DNA from: JBNKEI01 sp050288705
GTDB lineage: Bacteria; Myxococcota; Myxococcia; Myxococcales; UBA5297
Direction: 5' to 3'
NCBI GenBank assembly: GCA_050288705.1
Contig: JBNKEI010000118.1
Span: forward strand, 1 to 42,758
Length of the DNA: 42,758 bases
The notes beneath the pieces were generated by a model. It saw only the letters and a program-made list of their open reading frames with translations, ran no database searches and was not told the origin of the DNA. This document shows positions 1 through 8,178 of the stretch, piece after piece (position 1 is the stretch's first letter; each line of letters opens with the position of its first letter). The position numbers were made by a program, and so were the translations under genes.

Positions 1-747
1 CTCATCGAGAAGGCTCTCTCGGTCGATAACTTGTTCGTCTTCTTGGTGCTCTTCTCCTATTTCGCGGTGCCAGCGCCGTTGCAGCATCGGGTGCTGTTCT
101 GGGGTATCATCGGCGCGCTAGCGATGCGCGCGCTGTTCATCTTTGCAGGAGCCGCGCTCATCCAGCAGTTCCACTGGATCATCTACGTGTTTGGGGTCTT
201 CCTCGTCTACACGGGACTCAAGCTACTTGCTCATCGTGACAAGGAGATTCATCCCGAGCGAAACCCAGCGCTGCGCCTCTTCCGTCGCATTCTTCGGGCA
301 GTTCCCGACTACCGGGGCGCAAAGTTCTTGGTCTGGCAGGATGGTCGCTGGTTTGCGACCCCACTGCTGATGGTTCTGGTGGTCATCGAGGCTTCCGACA
401 TCGTTTTTGCGGTGGACTCCATCCCCGCTATCTTCGCCATCACGACCGATCCATTCATTGTTTTCACTTCTAATATTTTCGCCATTCTCGGGCTGCGAGC
501 CTTGTACTTCCTGCTAGCAGGGATGCTTGGAAAATTCCGATACCTGAAGTTCGGCCTCGGCCTGGTCTTGGCTTTTGTGGGAGCCAAGATGCTGCTCGCG
601 GACATTATCAAGGTTCCGATCGCCGTCTCACTCGGCGTCATTGCCGCACTGCTAACCGGCTCAGTAATCGCGTCACTGCTCACGCCCGATAAGGAGGCAG
701 TCCCGGAACCCGTTAGCGAAGCGCCGAAATCGGAGCGAGCGCTCTAG
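1..747 (+). CDS. TerC/Alx-family integral membrane protein, 5' partial
   Basis: The reading frame is open from base 1, so the true start lies outside the window; 248 residues are visible. The family is multi-pass inner-membrane proteins tied to tellurite resistance and metal (Mn) efflux. Family signatures are visible: the EKALSVDNLFVF segment at the very start, and EASDIVFAVDSIPAIFAITTD in the middle followed by the SNIFAILGLRALYFLL helix. The C-terminal tail is short and acidic/proline-rich. A 25-base gap separates it from the Na/Pi cotransporter gene downstream, so the two may be cotranscribed. Its DNA is visibly GC-richer than everything after base 2640. Family assignment is secure; the transported ion is not shown by the sequence. 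Confidence 0.9.
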   Translation, partial: LIEKALSVDNLFVFLVLFSYFAVPAPLQHRVLFWGIIGALAMRALFIFAGAALIQQFHWIIYVFGVFLVYTGLKLLAHRDKEIHPERNPALRLFRRILRAVPDYRGAKFLVWQDGRWFATPLLMVLVVIEASDIVFAVDSIPAIFAITTDPFIVFTSNIFAILGLRALYFLLAGMLGKFRYLKFGLGLVLAFVGAKMLLADIIKVPIAVSLGVIAALLTGSVIASLLTPDKEAVPEPVSEAPKSERAL

Positions 748-772
748 TCATAGACAGAGTAGGGTTTATCGC

Positions 773-2620
773 ATGACTGCCAGCGAGCACATTCTTCAAG
801 TCGGCTCGACCCTCGGCGGTCTCGCGCTCTTCATATACGGCATGCGGCTGACGAGTGAGGGACTGCAGGCACTCGCTGGAGGCCGGATTCGCTATCTCCT
901 GCAAAAGGTGACCACCCACCGGCTTTCGGCCTTTGGAATAGGCAACCTCGCGAGTTTTCTGATCCATACCGGCGCCACGACAGTGATGGTCGTCGGGTTT
1001 ATCAATGCGGGTCTGCTCTCTTTAACGGCATCCATCCCCATAATCTTGGGTGCAAACGTCGGGACAACGCTCTCGATGCAATTGCTGTCCTTCAAGATCG
1101 GGCAGTACTGCTACTTCGCGATCGGAGCCGGCGTCCTCATGATCCTGGCGTCCAAGCGTGTCGCAGTGCGGCAGACGGGCATGCTGTTCCTTGGCTTTGG
1201 CCTCATCTTCCTGGGCATGACGACAATGGATGATGCCATTGTCCCTTTCAAGAACTCCGGCTACTTCGACGACTTCCTGGCGATAACGCACGGCGGAACG
1301 ACTCGCGGGCTCGTTGTTGGCATCGTCGCGGGCGCGGTGCTCACCGCCGTCTTGCAGTCGAGCGGAGCGACCATTGGAATGCTGTTCGCGCTTGCCATGG
1401 CGGGCGTGTTCACGGACCTTCGCCAAGCGTTCCCGCTGCTGCTAGGGTCGCACATCGGAACGTGCTCGGCGACGGTACTGGGAAGCTTGGGTACGAGCAT
1501 TGAGGCCAGACGCTCGGTTTTAGCGCACCTCTTCTTCAACATTGCTGGGACGCTGCTCGCCGCATTCATGGCGCCGCTGTACTTCGCCGGCATTCCCTTC
1601 CTCGGCGGCAGCCTGGTTCATCAGATCGCCAATGCGCACACCGCGGTGCAACTCCTAAGCGCGGTGCTGCTACTGCCGTTCACCGCTCAGTTCGCGTCAC
1701 TCATCGAATGGCTTACTCCCAGCAGCCAACCCAAGCAGGACAAGAGCCATCTTGACGATGGTTTGCTCATGACTCCAGAGATGGCGCTCGTCGCCGCTAT
1801 CCTCGAGACGCGGCGCATGGCGGTCATTACCCGGAAAATGGTTCGCCAATCGATGGAAGGCTTCGTGAAGCTCCGCGAGAGTAAGTTCGCGATGGTCGTG
1901 GAAGCTGAGACGTCGGTAAATCTCTTGCGCGACGCCATCAATGCCTATCTGCGGAATATCGCCTTACGCCAGCTTTCGAGCCGTCAATCGATGCTGGTTC
2001 AATTGCTGGTTCGCGCCGTGGCGGAGATAGAGCGTATCGGTGACCATGCAAGCTCGCTCGTCCGCATCACCCAAGATAAAAAAGACTACAAGGTGCGGTT
2101 TGACAAGGACAGCATGACCCGCCTCGTCGACATTTACACGCTGGCGGACAATCTGCTCGAATTCGTCACCAGCTCGCTGGACCCCGCGAACATGGAGGTC
2201 GAGCACAAATCGGGAGCGATGTTGGAAGCCTACAAGACCTACCATCAGGCCAGCGCTGACGCACGTAACAGGTATAAGGAGCGTATTCTTGCTGGGCATG
2301 AGAACGCCACCAATGGCTGGGCGTACGCCGCCTACCTCCATGCCTTCGACCGCATCGTCGAACACGCGCGCGACGTCACGCAAGCCCGGACCGATCCTCT
2401 ATTCCGGCTCAAGCCTGGGAAATTCAGAGTTCGGGCCACCCCACTAGTGCGCAAATTATCCCCGACCGATCCGGGAGCCCTTCATGTGGATACCGCCATC
2501 TTCGACGTCAGCCGGGTCGACCAGCACTCGCCGAAGCTGGCGCCGCCTGCGCCCATCGATGAAGAGGTTACCGTGAAATCGGACTTGCCTACGGTCCGTC
2601 GAAGCTCCAAGAAACGTTGA
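773..2620 (+). CDS. Na/Pi-cotransporter family protein (NptA-like) with PhoU-like C-terminal domain
   Basis: A 615-residue protein with two Na/Pi-cotransporter repeats in the first ~320 residues and a helical PhoU-like region at about 340-540. Known members move phosphate with sodium across the inner membrane; the PhoU-like part is thought to be regulatory. The second repeat carries the canonical Q195-S-S-G-A motif, while the matching place in the first repeat reads H65-T-G-A-T-T, so the usual Gln/Ser pair is replaced. The N-terminal GGLALFIYGMRLTSEGLQ segment is typical of the family. It sits 25 bases after the TerC-family gene and shares its high GC content. The C-terminal ~60 residues are a polar tail of no recognised fold. 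Substrate is inferred from family only. Confidence 0.88.
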   Translation: MTASEHILQVGSTLGGLALFIYGMRLTSEGLQALAGGRIRYLLQKVTTHRLSAFGIGNLASFLIHTGATTVMVVGFINAGLLSLTASIPIILGANVGTTLSMQLLSFKIGQYCYFAIGAGVLMILASKRVAVRQTGMLFLGFGLIFLGMTTMDDAIVPFKNSGYFDDFLAITHGGTTRGLVVGIVAGAVLTAVLQSSGATIGMLFALAMAGVFTDLRQAFPLLLGSHIGTCSATVLGSLGTSIEARRSVLAHLFFNIAGTLLAAFMAPLYFAGIPFLGGSLVHQIANAHTAVQLLSAVLLLPFTAQFASLIEWLTPSSQPKQDKSHLDDGLLMTPEMALVAAILETRRMAVITRKMVRQSMEGFVKLRESKFAMVVEAETSVNLLRDAINAYLRNIALRQLSSRQSMLVQLLVRAVAEIERIGDHASSLVRITQDKKDYKVRFDKDSMTRLVDIYTLADNLLEFVTSSLDPANMEVEHKSGAMLEAYKTYHQASADARNRYKERILAGHENATNGWAYAAYLHAFDRIVEHARDVTQARTDPLFRLKPGKFRVRATPLVRKLSPTDPGALHVDTAIFDVSRVDQHSPKLAPPAPIDEEVTVKSDLPTVRRSSKKR

Positions 2621-2826
2621 TTGGGTGTCTGGTAATATTCTCATGTCACTTGGGTTTTGGCGCGTTATTCCTATTTTCAGTCTGTGGGTATTTTAATATT
2701 GTGAATAAGGTGGGTTTCAAAAAAACAGGATCGCATATAACCGGCTAGTGCATCGGGCTGCTATTTCGCTCTGCTCTCTATGTCTACCGGCGATCGGAGC
2801 GTTAAATCTGCGGAGAAATTACAACC

Positions 2827-3443
2827 ATGCACTGTACTGAATGTAGAGCGGAAGTTACTGAGCGCGCAAAGTTTTGCTCTGAGTGTGGGAGCAGTTTGAA
2901 TCCTTGCGGAAGCGCAAATATTATATCCGGAGATGGCTCAGTTAACTTTGGTCAGAAAAACCAAGTTACTGGTACTACGATTAATATAAATTCGCATGGG
3001 GATGATACTGATATAGCGTATATAGACCGCACAAAAGTTAAACCTCTTTCCTTAGCTGGGACGCAGCTAAAGCTTCTTGGCTGGTTATCTCTGGCTTGCT
3101 TGGTTTCTTTGGTAGTATCGCAAGTATTTTGGGATTTATAGGTGCCGAATATCAGTTTTTATTTATCATATCTATGGCAATGGGTGGGATATTGTTCCCT
3201 GTTAGCATGATGTTAGTACAAACCAAGCATTTGAGCTTTCCTCCGTTTTTCAATCTTGAATCTGGATCTAAGGGAGAAATATACATAACAAAGATAGAGG
3301 GTCACTGCCCCAAGTGTACTGGCAAACTTAAACTCAGATCTATAGGTTCCAAGAATAGCAAAAATACAGTAGTTAGGTGCACGCGAAATCCAGATCATAT
3401 GTGGGGACCCAACAGTCTTGCCAGATCTATAAGAAATTTATAG
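2827..3443 (+). pseudogene. Zinc-ribbon membrane protein, frameshifted
   Basis: Two overlapping reading frames give the halves of one protein. The first (2827-3141) starts with a zinc ribbon with C3, C6, C17 and C20, then a Gly/Asn-rich linker and SLAGTQLK. The second frame, read back from 3096, continues as ASWLVISGLLGFFGSIASIL, a sensible membrane helix. It then has a second helix and a C-terminal metal-binding region with CPKC and CTRNPDH motifs. The switch from frame 1 to frame 3 falls at about 3066-3075 and fits loss of one base. No slippery heptamer is present, so programmed frameshifting is unlikely. Intact relatives I recall have an N-terminal ribbon, helix pair and a 'GxCPxCxGxL...RCTRNPxHxW' tail. 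Function unknown. It lies in AT-rich DNA; decay and sequencing error are both possible. Confidence 0.65.
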
Positions 3444-3650
3444 AAATATCCGAAAATCCTGAAAAGTTTGTCATGGTCTTAGGAAGCACTTGAGCCCCCA
3501 ATTCTTTTCACCCACTCTTACTAATATCAAATTGCACTGGGGAAGTCGAATGTCAAGTTTCGAACAGCGTCACTTTTTTTATTTTTATGAGGCAATGTCA
3601 ATAGTCTTCCATGTTATTGCCTGCATGTTACTTAAATAGGGGAAAAACAC

Positions 3651-4033
3651 ATGATTAGTTCGAATTTTAGAGCGAGATCAAATCCAATTGCGCCGAAAAA
3701 AGAGATTGATATTGCTTCAACATATGGCAGAAACAATCCAGGGTTAGCTGGAGGAATGTATTCGGGTAAAGCATCAGGCTCGGGTTCATCACACTCAGGC
3801 GCGGACGATCTCGGCCCTAAGGGGGAAAAATGGAGGGTGGCGGCTGCCAAAGATATTATAGAGGACTTAAACGCTGGAAAAGTCGGGATGTGTTGAAAGA
3901 ACAAATGGATTTGCGGAATGCAATAAAAGATCCTAATGTAGACCCGATTCAAAAAGAATGGTTTAAAAAACGTTTGGATATAATGGATAAAGTTGTGGAT
4001 GACTATATTCGTAAGCATGGTTTTTCAAAATAG
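3651..4033 (+). pseudogene. Small hypothetical protein, apparently frameshifted
   Basis: An ATG at 3651 follows a good ribosome site (AGGGG, 8 bases upstream). The frame runs 81 residues and stops just after an A-run at 3878-3881. The +2 frame continues from the same place as RDVLKEQMDLRNAIKDP and on to 4033. Adding one A to the run joins them into one protein of about 127 residues: a polar Gly/Ser-rich N-terminal half (GSGSSHSG) and a charged alpha-helical C-terminal half ending DYIRKHGFSK. I do not recognise it; its shape recalls the tail of a larger secreted or toxin-type protein, but no motif supports that. It neighbours another frameshifted gene in AT-rich DNA. Confidence 0.5.
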
Positions 4034-4203
4034 TTGAGCATATTTAAATAAATGTGCAAGATGCGCTCACCGTTTTTCGCGGTCGAGCGCCAATTGCCTC
4101 GTCCAGTCTTACGAATGACTGTAATTAGTTTTGCCGTACCCAAATTCTGCTAGTAATTCTTAGTACGAAAATATCAGTAATCGAAATGCTCCGCTCAAGG
4201 TTT

Positions 4204-5025
4204 TTATTGATTTTGAATCTCAAGCAATCGTCGAATTGACTCGCATGCATCTTCAGAAAGCTGAGGAGCCGCAAGTTGAAAAAGAATGGTCGCTAAATTT
4301 CGGTACAAAGCAACTACTCCCGGCGAAGCATTTTCTGACAATGCTTCTAGATGTCGAGAAATTGTGCATGTATCACCACGCGCTATAGGGCCGGTAAGAG
4401 CCGCTGGCAAACCATGTGTTTGTAACCCTTCGAGCGTGGATTGCATTAAAGGCACAAGCGCATTCAGAGCTTGTTCTGGTGGCAATCCACATTTTTCCAG
4501 TAGATCGACCGATTGTTTGGCAAGACCTACTAGTCCGTTAGCGGCCAGAGAAGCGGCACAGTGATAAAGTGCTCGCGAATGCGAAGAAATTCGAAAAGGG
4601 TTCCATTTGATTTTTCTTGCTACGGCCATAAGCTTGTCTACTGCAACCAAATCCCCATCGACCGCAGCAAAAGAACCAGAAAGCTCGGCGCAAGAAGAAG
4701 GAACTGCTCGAAGTGGATGTAGAGAGCCAATGTGTGCGCCCATTCTGGCAGCCGCGGAAAGCACACTCAAATCGTGTGCTCCCGAGCAATGCGCTACTAC
4801 TTGAGACTCGGTAAAGAAGGGTGCATATCCTTCGGTAACACTCTCCAGGCAACCGTCAGGAACACAAACAAATATTATATCAGCTCTCTGGATAGAGAAT
4901 TCGCCCGCTGCTAATTGGTTTTTTCGAGAACACCGGGTGACCGAAAAGCCATTCCCAGTAAGGCTTTTAGCTAACGATCCTCCTAGACGCCCAGTTGCGC
5001 CGATTATAAAAATGTTGCTTGCCAT
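4204..5025 (-). CDS. Rossmann-fold and DUF2520 domain protein
   Basis: A 273-residue protein with an N-terminal NAD(P)-binding Rossmann fold (G9-x-x-G12-x-x-G15 after the first strand, IFIIGATGRLG) followed by a helical DUF2520 domain from about 145. The layout matches 6-phosphogluconate-dehydrogenase-like/F420-dependent reductases. Other visible landmarks are IIFVCVPD in the Rossmann core and GSLHPLRAVP, where family members carry a conserved His-Pro. In some Firmicutes, genes of this family sit beside panBC, so a role as a non-orthologous ketopantoate reductase has been plausible; here that is inference only, helped by panD and coaX elsewhere in the window. The gene is divergent from cheW, with 10-bp tandem repeats just upstream of its start. 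Confidence 0.8.
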   Translation of the reverse strand: MASNIFIIGATGRLGGSLAKSLTGNGFSVTRCSRKNQLAAGEFSIQRADIIFVCVPDGCLESVTEGYAPFFTESQVVAHCSGAHDLSVLSAAARMGAHIGSLHPLRAVPSSCAELSGSFAAVDGDLVAVDKLMAVARKIKWNPFRISSHSRALYHCAASLAANGLVGLAKQSVDLLEKCGLPPEQALNALVPLMQSTLEGLQTHGLPAALTGPIARGDTCTISRHLEALSENASPGVVALYRNLATILFQLAAPQLSEDACESIRRLLEIQNQ

Positions 5026-5042
5026 ATGTCGCTCTTTTCGTT

Positions 5043-5082
5043 AGGGAGCCGAGGGGAGCTGAAGGAAGCTGAAGGGAGCCAA
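5043..5082. repeat. Four tandem 10-bp units in a divergent intergenic region
   Basis: Four consecutive 10-base units (AGGGAGCCGA, GGGGAGCTGA, AGGAAGCTGA, AGGGAGCCAA) lie 18 bases upstream of the DUF2520 start and about 110 bases upstream of cheW. The period equals one DNA helical turn, as in phased operator arrays, but slippage-generated repeats are equally possible. Confidence 0.6.
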
Positions 5083-5194
5083 ATATACGTGCTGGCTGCT
5101 GGTTTAAGTGATTATCCGAGCAAAAACCAAGGCTTACGCTTAGCCAGAAGCGGAAAATAGGGGTTTGAAACCCTGCTGAGGTAAAGTAGAAATC

Positions 5195-5737
5195 ATGGAT
5201 TTGGACTTGTTCAATAAATCTGTATATCAACCGTTTGTACACCAACCAGAAGATCAACCTACCTGCGATTTTACCTCTTCAAAAGAAGCAGACGAACAAA
5301 AAGTGGAGCAACAGTACCTTATTTTTCGAGTTGCTCGCGAGCGATTTGCCCTGGAAATCACCACTATTCGAGAGATTACTCGCATACCACCAATCATTGA
5401 GCTACCTCGGGCACCGGCGAACATTGCGGGGGCAGTCAGTTTTCGCGGAGAAATTGTAGGGATTTTTGATTTGCACCAGCGTCTAGCGTTAGATGAGCAA
5501 CCAGAATTCAGCCGTGCAGCGCGCTTGATCGTTGCGCATACCACAAAAGGTCAAGTAGGCATCCTAGTAGATTCAGTGATTAAGGTCGTGAAGCAAAATA
5601 TCCTTGGCAAAGAACTTCTGGAGAGCATGGAAACCAGAATTTTTTCACAATTTGTTTCGGGAACGGTGTCATGTGGAGACGAAGATATCCCGGTTTTAAA
5701 TTTGAGCGAGATCCTGGCGTGTGAACAGGCGCTATAA
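5195..5737 (+). CDS. cheW: CheW-domain chemosensory adaptor
   Basis: A 180-residue protein: a polar 38-residue N-terminal extension and one CheW domain from about 40 to 175. Typical CheW features are visible: YLIFRVARERFALEI at the domain start, ITRIPPIIELPRAPANIAG, then SFRGEIVGIFDL, which matches the 'RGxxxxxxDL' strand of the family. CheW proteins couple receptors to the histidine kinase CheA in the cytoplasm. The gene stands alone, about 17 kb from the main chemosensory array, next to a lipoprotein gene. It may serve that array or another receptor encoded elsewhere. The ATG at 5195 has the ribosome-site-like GAGGTAAAG about 8 bases upstream. Confidence 0.88.
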   Translation: MDLDLFNKSVYQPFVHQPEDQPTCDFTSSKEADEQKVEQQYLIFRVARERFALEITTIREITRIPPIIELPRAPANIAGAVSFRGEIVGIFDLHQRLALDEQPEFSRAARLIVAHTTKGQVGILVDSVIKVVKQNILGKELLESMETRIFSQFVSGTVSCGDEDIPVLNLSEILACEQAL

Positions 5738-5836
5738 GTATTGAGGTACATTGGATTTGCGAAAGCATAAACAACCGTTAGGCAGGCTTTCAAACCCGTT
5801 GTTTTTCATCTTTAATAGTTAATAGGGAGGTGTTTC

Positions 5837-7033
5837 TTGTCTTTTCCAAAATCAGCAGTTCTTCTTTTGATTTTCGTTTGGACATTTAATGCATGTACCG
5901 GTTCGCTCTTCCAGGGTCAGCAGAATTCATTGCAAGCAATACGCAGTCTTCAGAACGGATCTTTCGAAGAAGCTCAAAGTGAGTCAGCTATTGCTTTAAG
6001 AGAAAATCCAGCAAATACTTCCGCGTTACTGGTAGACGCTATACTCCAATACCAAAAAGCCATTAATAGCAGTGTAGTTAATTTCCGCATGATTATTAAT
6101 GATGCCATGCAATTTGTTACCATGGGACGAGGTCCGGGGCTTGATTATTCGCGGATGCGTATTCTACTTGACCAGACTGAGTTAGATTTGGCTGCGGTGG
6201 AAAAGAAACTCCAGCATGTATCCACTGACCAGGAAGTATCTTTGGAGCTTTGTCTTGCTTGCTGGGAAAAAGATTGGGACTTGGACGGAAAAATAGACCA
6301 ATCAGACCGTCTTTTGTTTCAAATTGAAAAAGATTCTCACGGTAATCTCCTTGCTCCTGATGATTCTCGACGTAAGCCAACTTTTCGTTTTGATATTGGA
6401 GATGTTTTTTGGGCACGCGCATGGGTAAGTTTTCAGCGCGGCTTAGCTGACCTGTTTTTGGCCTATGAATGGAACGAATTAGATCGTATTTTCTCTCCGT
6501 TTTCAACCGAGCAAAAAAAGATAGAAATTAAGTTGCGAGAACCCGCGAGAATTGCGCAAGCCAAACAAAGATTCATAGAGGGAATTCAATACGCCGAGCA
6601 GGCTCGTCTTCTTTATTTAGCAGAAACCGATGATGACCGTGAATGGGTGCCGAGTCCGCGGCAAACAAATCACCCCATACCACTATCGGTGGACGAAACT
6701 ACCTATAATATTTGGGTTAGTGTTCTTCAAGAAATGAAACTATTGATAAATGGCACAACCGGGTTGAGCCTGGCAGAAATTGTCTCTTTAGGCGACGAAA
6801 AAGTGCCTAATCCTCCTCAAGGTTATATAGATATTGGAAAAATGTTATCAAAACCAAAAGACATTGTCGTCGACTTGGAGGAATTAGCAGGCATTCAAAA
6901 CTCAGAAGTAGCGTTAGTCAATCTCTTAGGATCTTATTATTCAACCACCATAAAACCTTCATTGCTTACCCAGTACTTGAATTATCTCAAAACCGACGAC
7001 AATAAATGGCGCTATTTGCTTTGGTTTAACTAA
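5837..7033 (+). CDS. Lipoprotein with EF-hand-like loop
   Basis: The start is a TTG placed six bases after a strong GGGAGG ribosome site; no better ATG exists nearby. The 398-residue product begins with a short signal peptide and a lipobox-like FNAC with C20, so it is probably lipid-anchored. Residues 30-75 look like a TPR-type helical pair (AIRSLQNGSFEEAQSESAIAL). Residues 146-157 read D-W-D-L-D-G-K-I-D-Q-S-D, matching the calcium-coordinating positions 1, 3, 5, 9 and 12 of an EF-hand/dockerin loop, just after C139 and C142. The remainder is helical with no recognised domain. Similar proteins occur in myxobacteria as far as I recall; function is unknown. It is convergent with the FHA gene and the two ends overlap by 8 bases. 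Confidence 0.75.
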   Translation: MSFPKSAVLLLIFVWTFNACTGSLFQGQQNSLQAIRSLQNGSFEEAQSESAIALRENPANTSALLVDAILQYQKAINSSVVNFRMIINDAMQFVTMGRGPGLDYSRMRILLDQTELDLAAVEKKLQHVSTDQEVSLELCLACWEKDWDLDGKIDQSDRLLFQIEKDSHGNLLAPDDSRRKPTFRFDIGDVFWARAWVSFQRGLADLFLAYEWNELDRIFSPFSTEQKKIEIKLREPARIAQAKQRFIEGIQYAEQARLLYLAETDDDREWVPSPRQTNHPIPLSVDETTYNIWVSVLQEMKLLINGTTGLSLAEIVSLGDEKVPNPPQGYIDIGKMLSKPKDIVVDLEELAGIQNSEVALVNLLGSYYSTTIKPSLLTQYLNYLKTDDNKWRYLLWFN

Positions 7034-8042
7034 CCAATTCCACTCGTAGCAAATGAATGCCCATCCGAACCACATCGCCAACCACCAGGCTTCTTTCGGA
7101 GCCTGGAACCAGGCGCACAAAAGTGCCATCGACCGTTCCATAATCCTGGAGAAGAGACCCTTGCGGACCAACCACAATTTCGCAGTGGCGGGATTGTAGA
7201 AATTTGTCTGTGGGAAAAGATAAATCACACCCACTGCGGCCAACAGTAAGTATTGGACCAGGTCGAACACAGGCATTTCCCGGTCGATCGCCTTCCAGAA
7301 TATTTTCTAGACAATAAAGCGGTCCGCCTGGAATTGGAGCACTTGGACGGGGGGCTCCGAATATTATTGGACCATTGGAAGTAGGTCGGGTCAGAGGCCC
7401 CATAAACCTTATGCGATGATTTCCTGCCGCAAACTCTCCGTTGGAAAAGATCGGTTCTGGGCTGGTTATTCGTACAAAGACTCCCGAAGCCCCTCCTTCG
7501 TCACGAATTGAAATTCGGCCGTCTTTAACAAAAATAGTAGCGTGCAATGGAGCAAGGTAAGGATCGCTTGCAAACAAAGTCGCACCCTTAGTTGTGCCTA
7601 TTTTCAATTCAGAAACTAACGGAAAGATGTTGCCTGCGTCGCAACCGCGAACTATGCGTAAACCCAGTTTGCCACCCGCTGCTGCGGAACTGACTTCTCG
7701 CAAAGAAGGCGAGTATTTCCCAAGAAAAGCGGGTGCCGAACTAGGTGACCCGGGCTGCTTAGTCAAAACGGGAGGCTGACCCCTTGGAGGAGGAGGTTTG
7801 GTCGGACGCGCGCTAGGAAATGGCGTTTTTAACACATCAGCAGGCAGTTTCGGTTTCGCGACTAGCGGATTCTGCTGAGGCATCTTGCCTTCTTGGAGCA
7901 CAGCAGGAGTCTTTTCATTTGCTGCATTAGCAGATGCCCCAAACATCACTTGACCACAGCGCTGGCACCGGGCTGCGTCTGGCAGGTTGATAGTGTCACA
8001 AGTAGAACAGATACTTCTTAACTCTGATAAAGTCATGGCCAT
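7026..8042 (-). CDS. Zinc-ribbon protein with two FHA domains
   Basis: A 338-residue protein. A zinc ribbon lies at the N-terminus (C12, C15, C26, C29), followed by a ~75-residue proline-rich linker, a first FHA-like domain (~125-205) and a second one (~255-335). The second FHA domain is canonical, with G268-R-S, S284-R-H286 and the DYGTVDGTFV strand, which are the residues that bind phosphothreonine. The first is degenerate (IGTTKGA instead of GR-S), so may not bind phosphate. FHA proteins read Ser/Thr kinase output, and two such kinases are encoded at 33682-37433. No strong ribosome site is seen before the ATG at 8042; the next ATG is two codons inside. Confidence 0.85.
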   Translation of the reverse strand: MAMTLSELRSICSTCDTINLPDAARCQRCGQVMFGASANAANEKTPAVLQEGKMPQQNPLVAKPKLPADVLKTPFPSARPTKPPPPRGQPPVLTKQPGSPSSAPAFLGKYSPSLREVSSAAAGGKLGLRIVRGCDAGNIFPLVSELKIGTTKGATLFASDPYLAPLHATIFVKDGRISIRDEGGASGVFVRITSPEPIFSNGEFAAGNHRIRFMGPLTRPTSNGPIIFGAPRPSAPIPGGPLYCLENILEGDRPGNACVRPGPILTVGRSGCDLSFPTDKFLQSRHCEIVVGPQGSLLQDYGTVDGTFVRLVPGSERSLVVGDVVRMGIHLLRVELVS

Positions 8043-8178
8043 TGTGTTGCGACTTTACTGGCCAAGCATGACCGACGTCAACGAGGTCTTGTCGTTTCTA
8101 AAAAGAAACCTAGTTTTCGTCCAGTACCAGAGTAGTACGGATAGGAGTGACGGGAGGCGTGTCACTAGAGGGGGCAAC

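Larger units (their letters stand above)
1..2640. other. GC-rich segment with foreign-looking composition
   Basis: Both genes in this segment favour G/C at third codon positions, while the genes from 4204 onward use many A/T-ending codons. The change is abrupt, within the ~20 bases after the stop at 2620. It could mark a transferred block or an assembly join. No integrase, tRNA or insertion sequence is visible at the border. Confidence 0.6.

Noticed and set aside
3066..3075. Programmed -1 frameshift in the zinc-ribbon gene
   Set aside because: No X-XXY-YYZ slippery heptamer is present (the codons are CTA AAG CTT) and no downstream hairpin was noticed.
3632..4018. Uninterrupted 128-residue frame on the minus strand across the frameshifted small gene
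   Set aside because: The product is Phe/Ile-rich without domain logic, has no good ribosome site, and mirrors the plus-strand gene, which has a strong site and protein-like composition.
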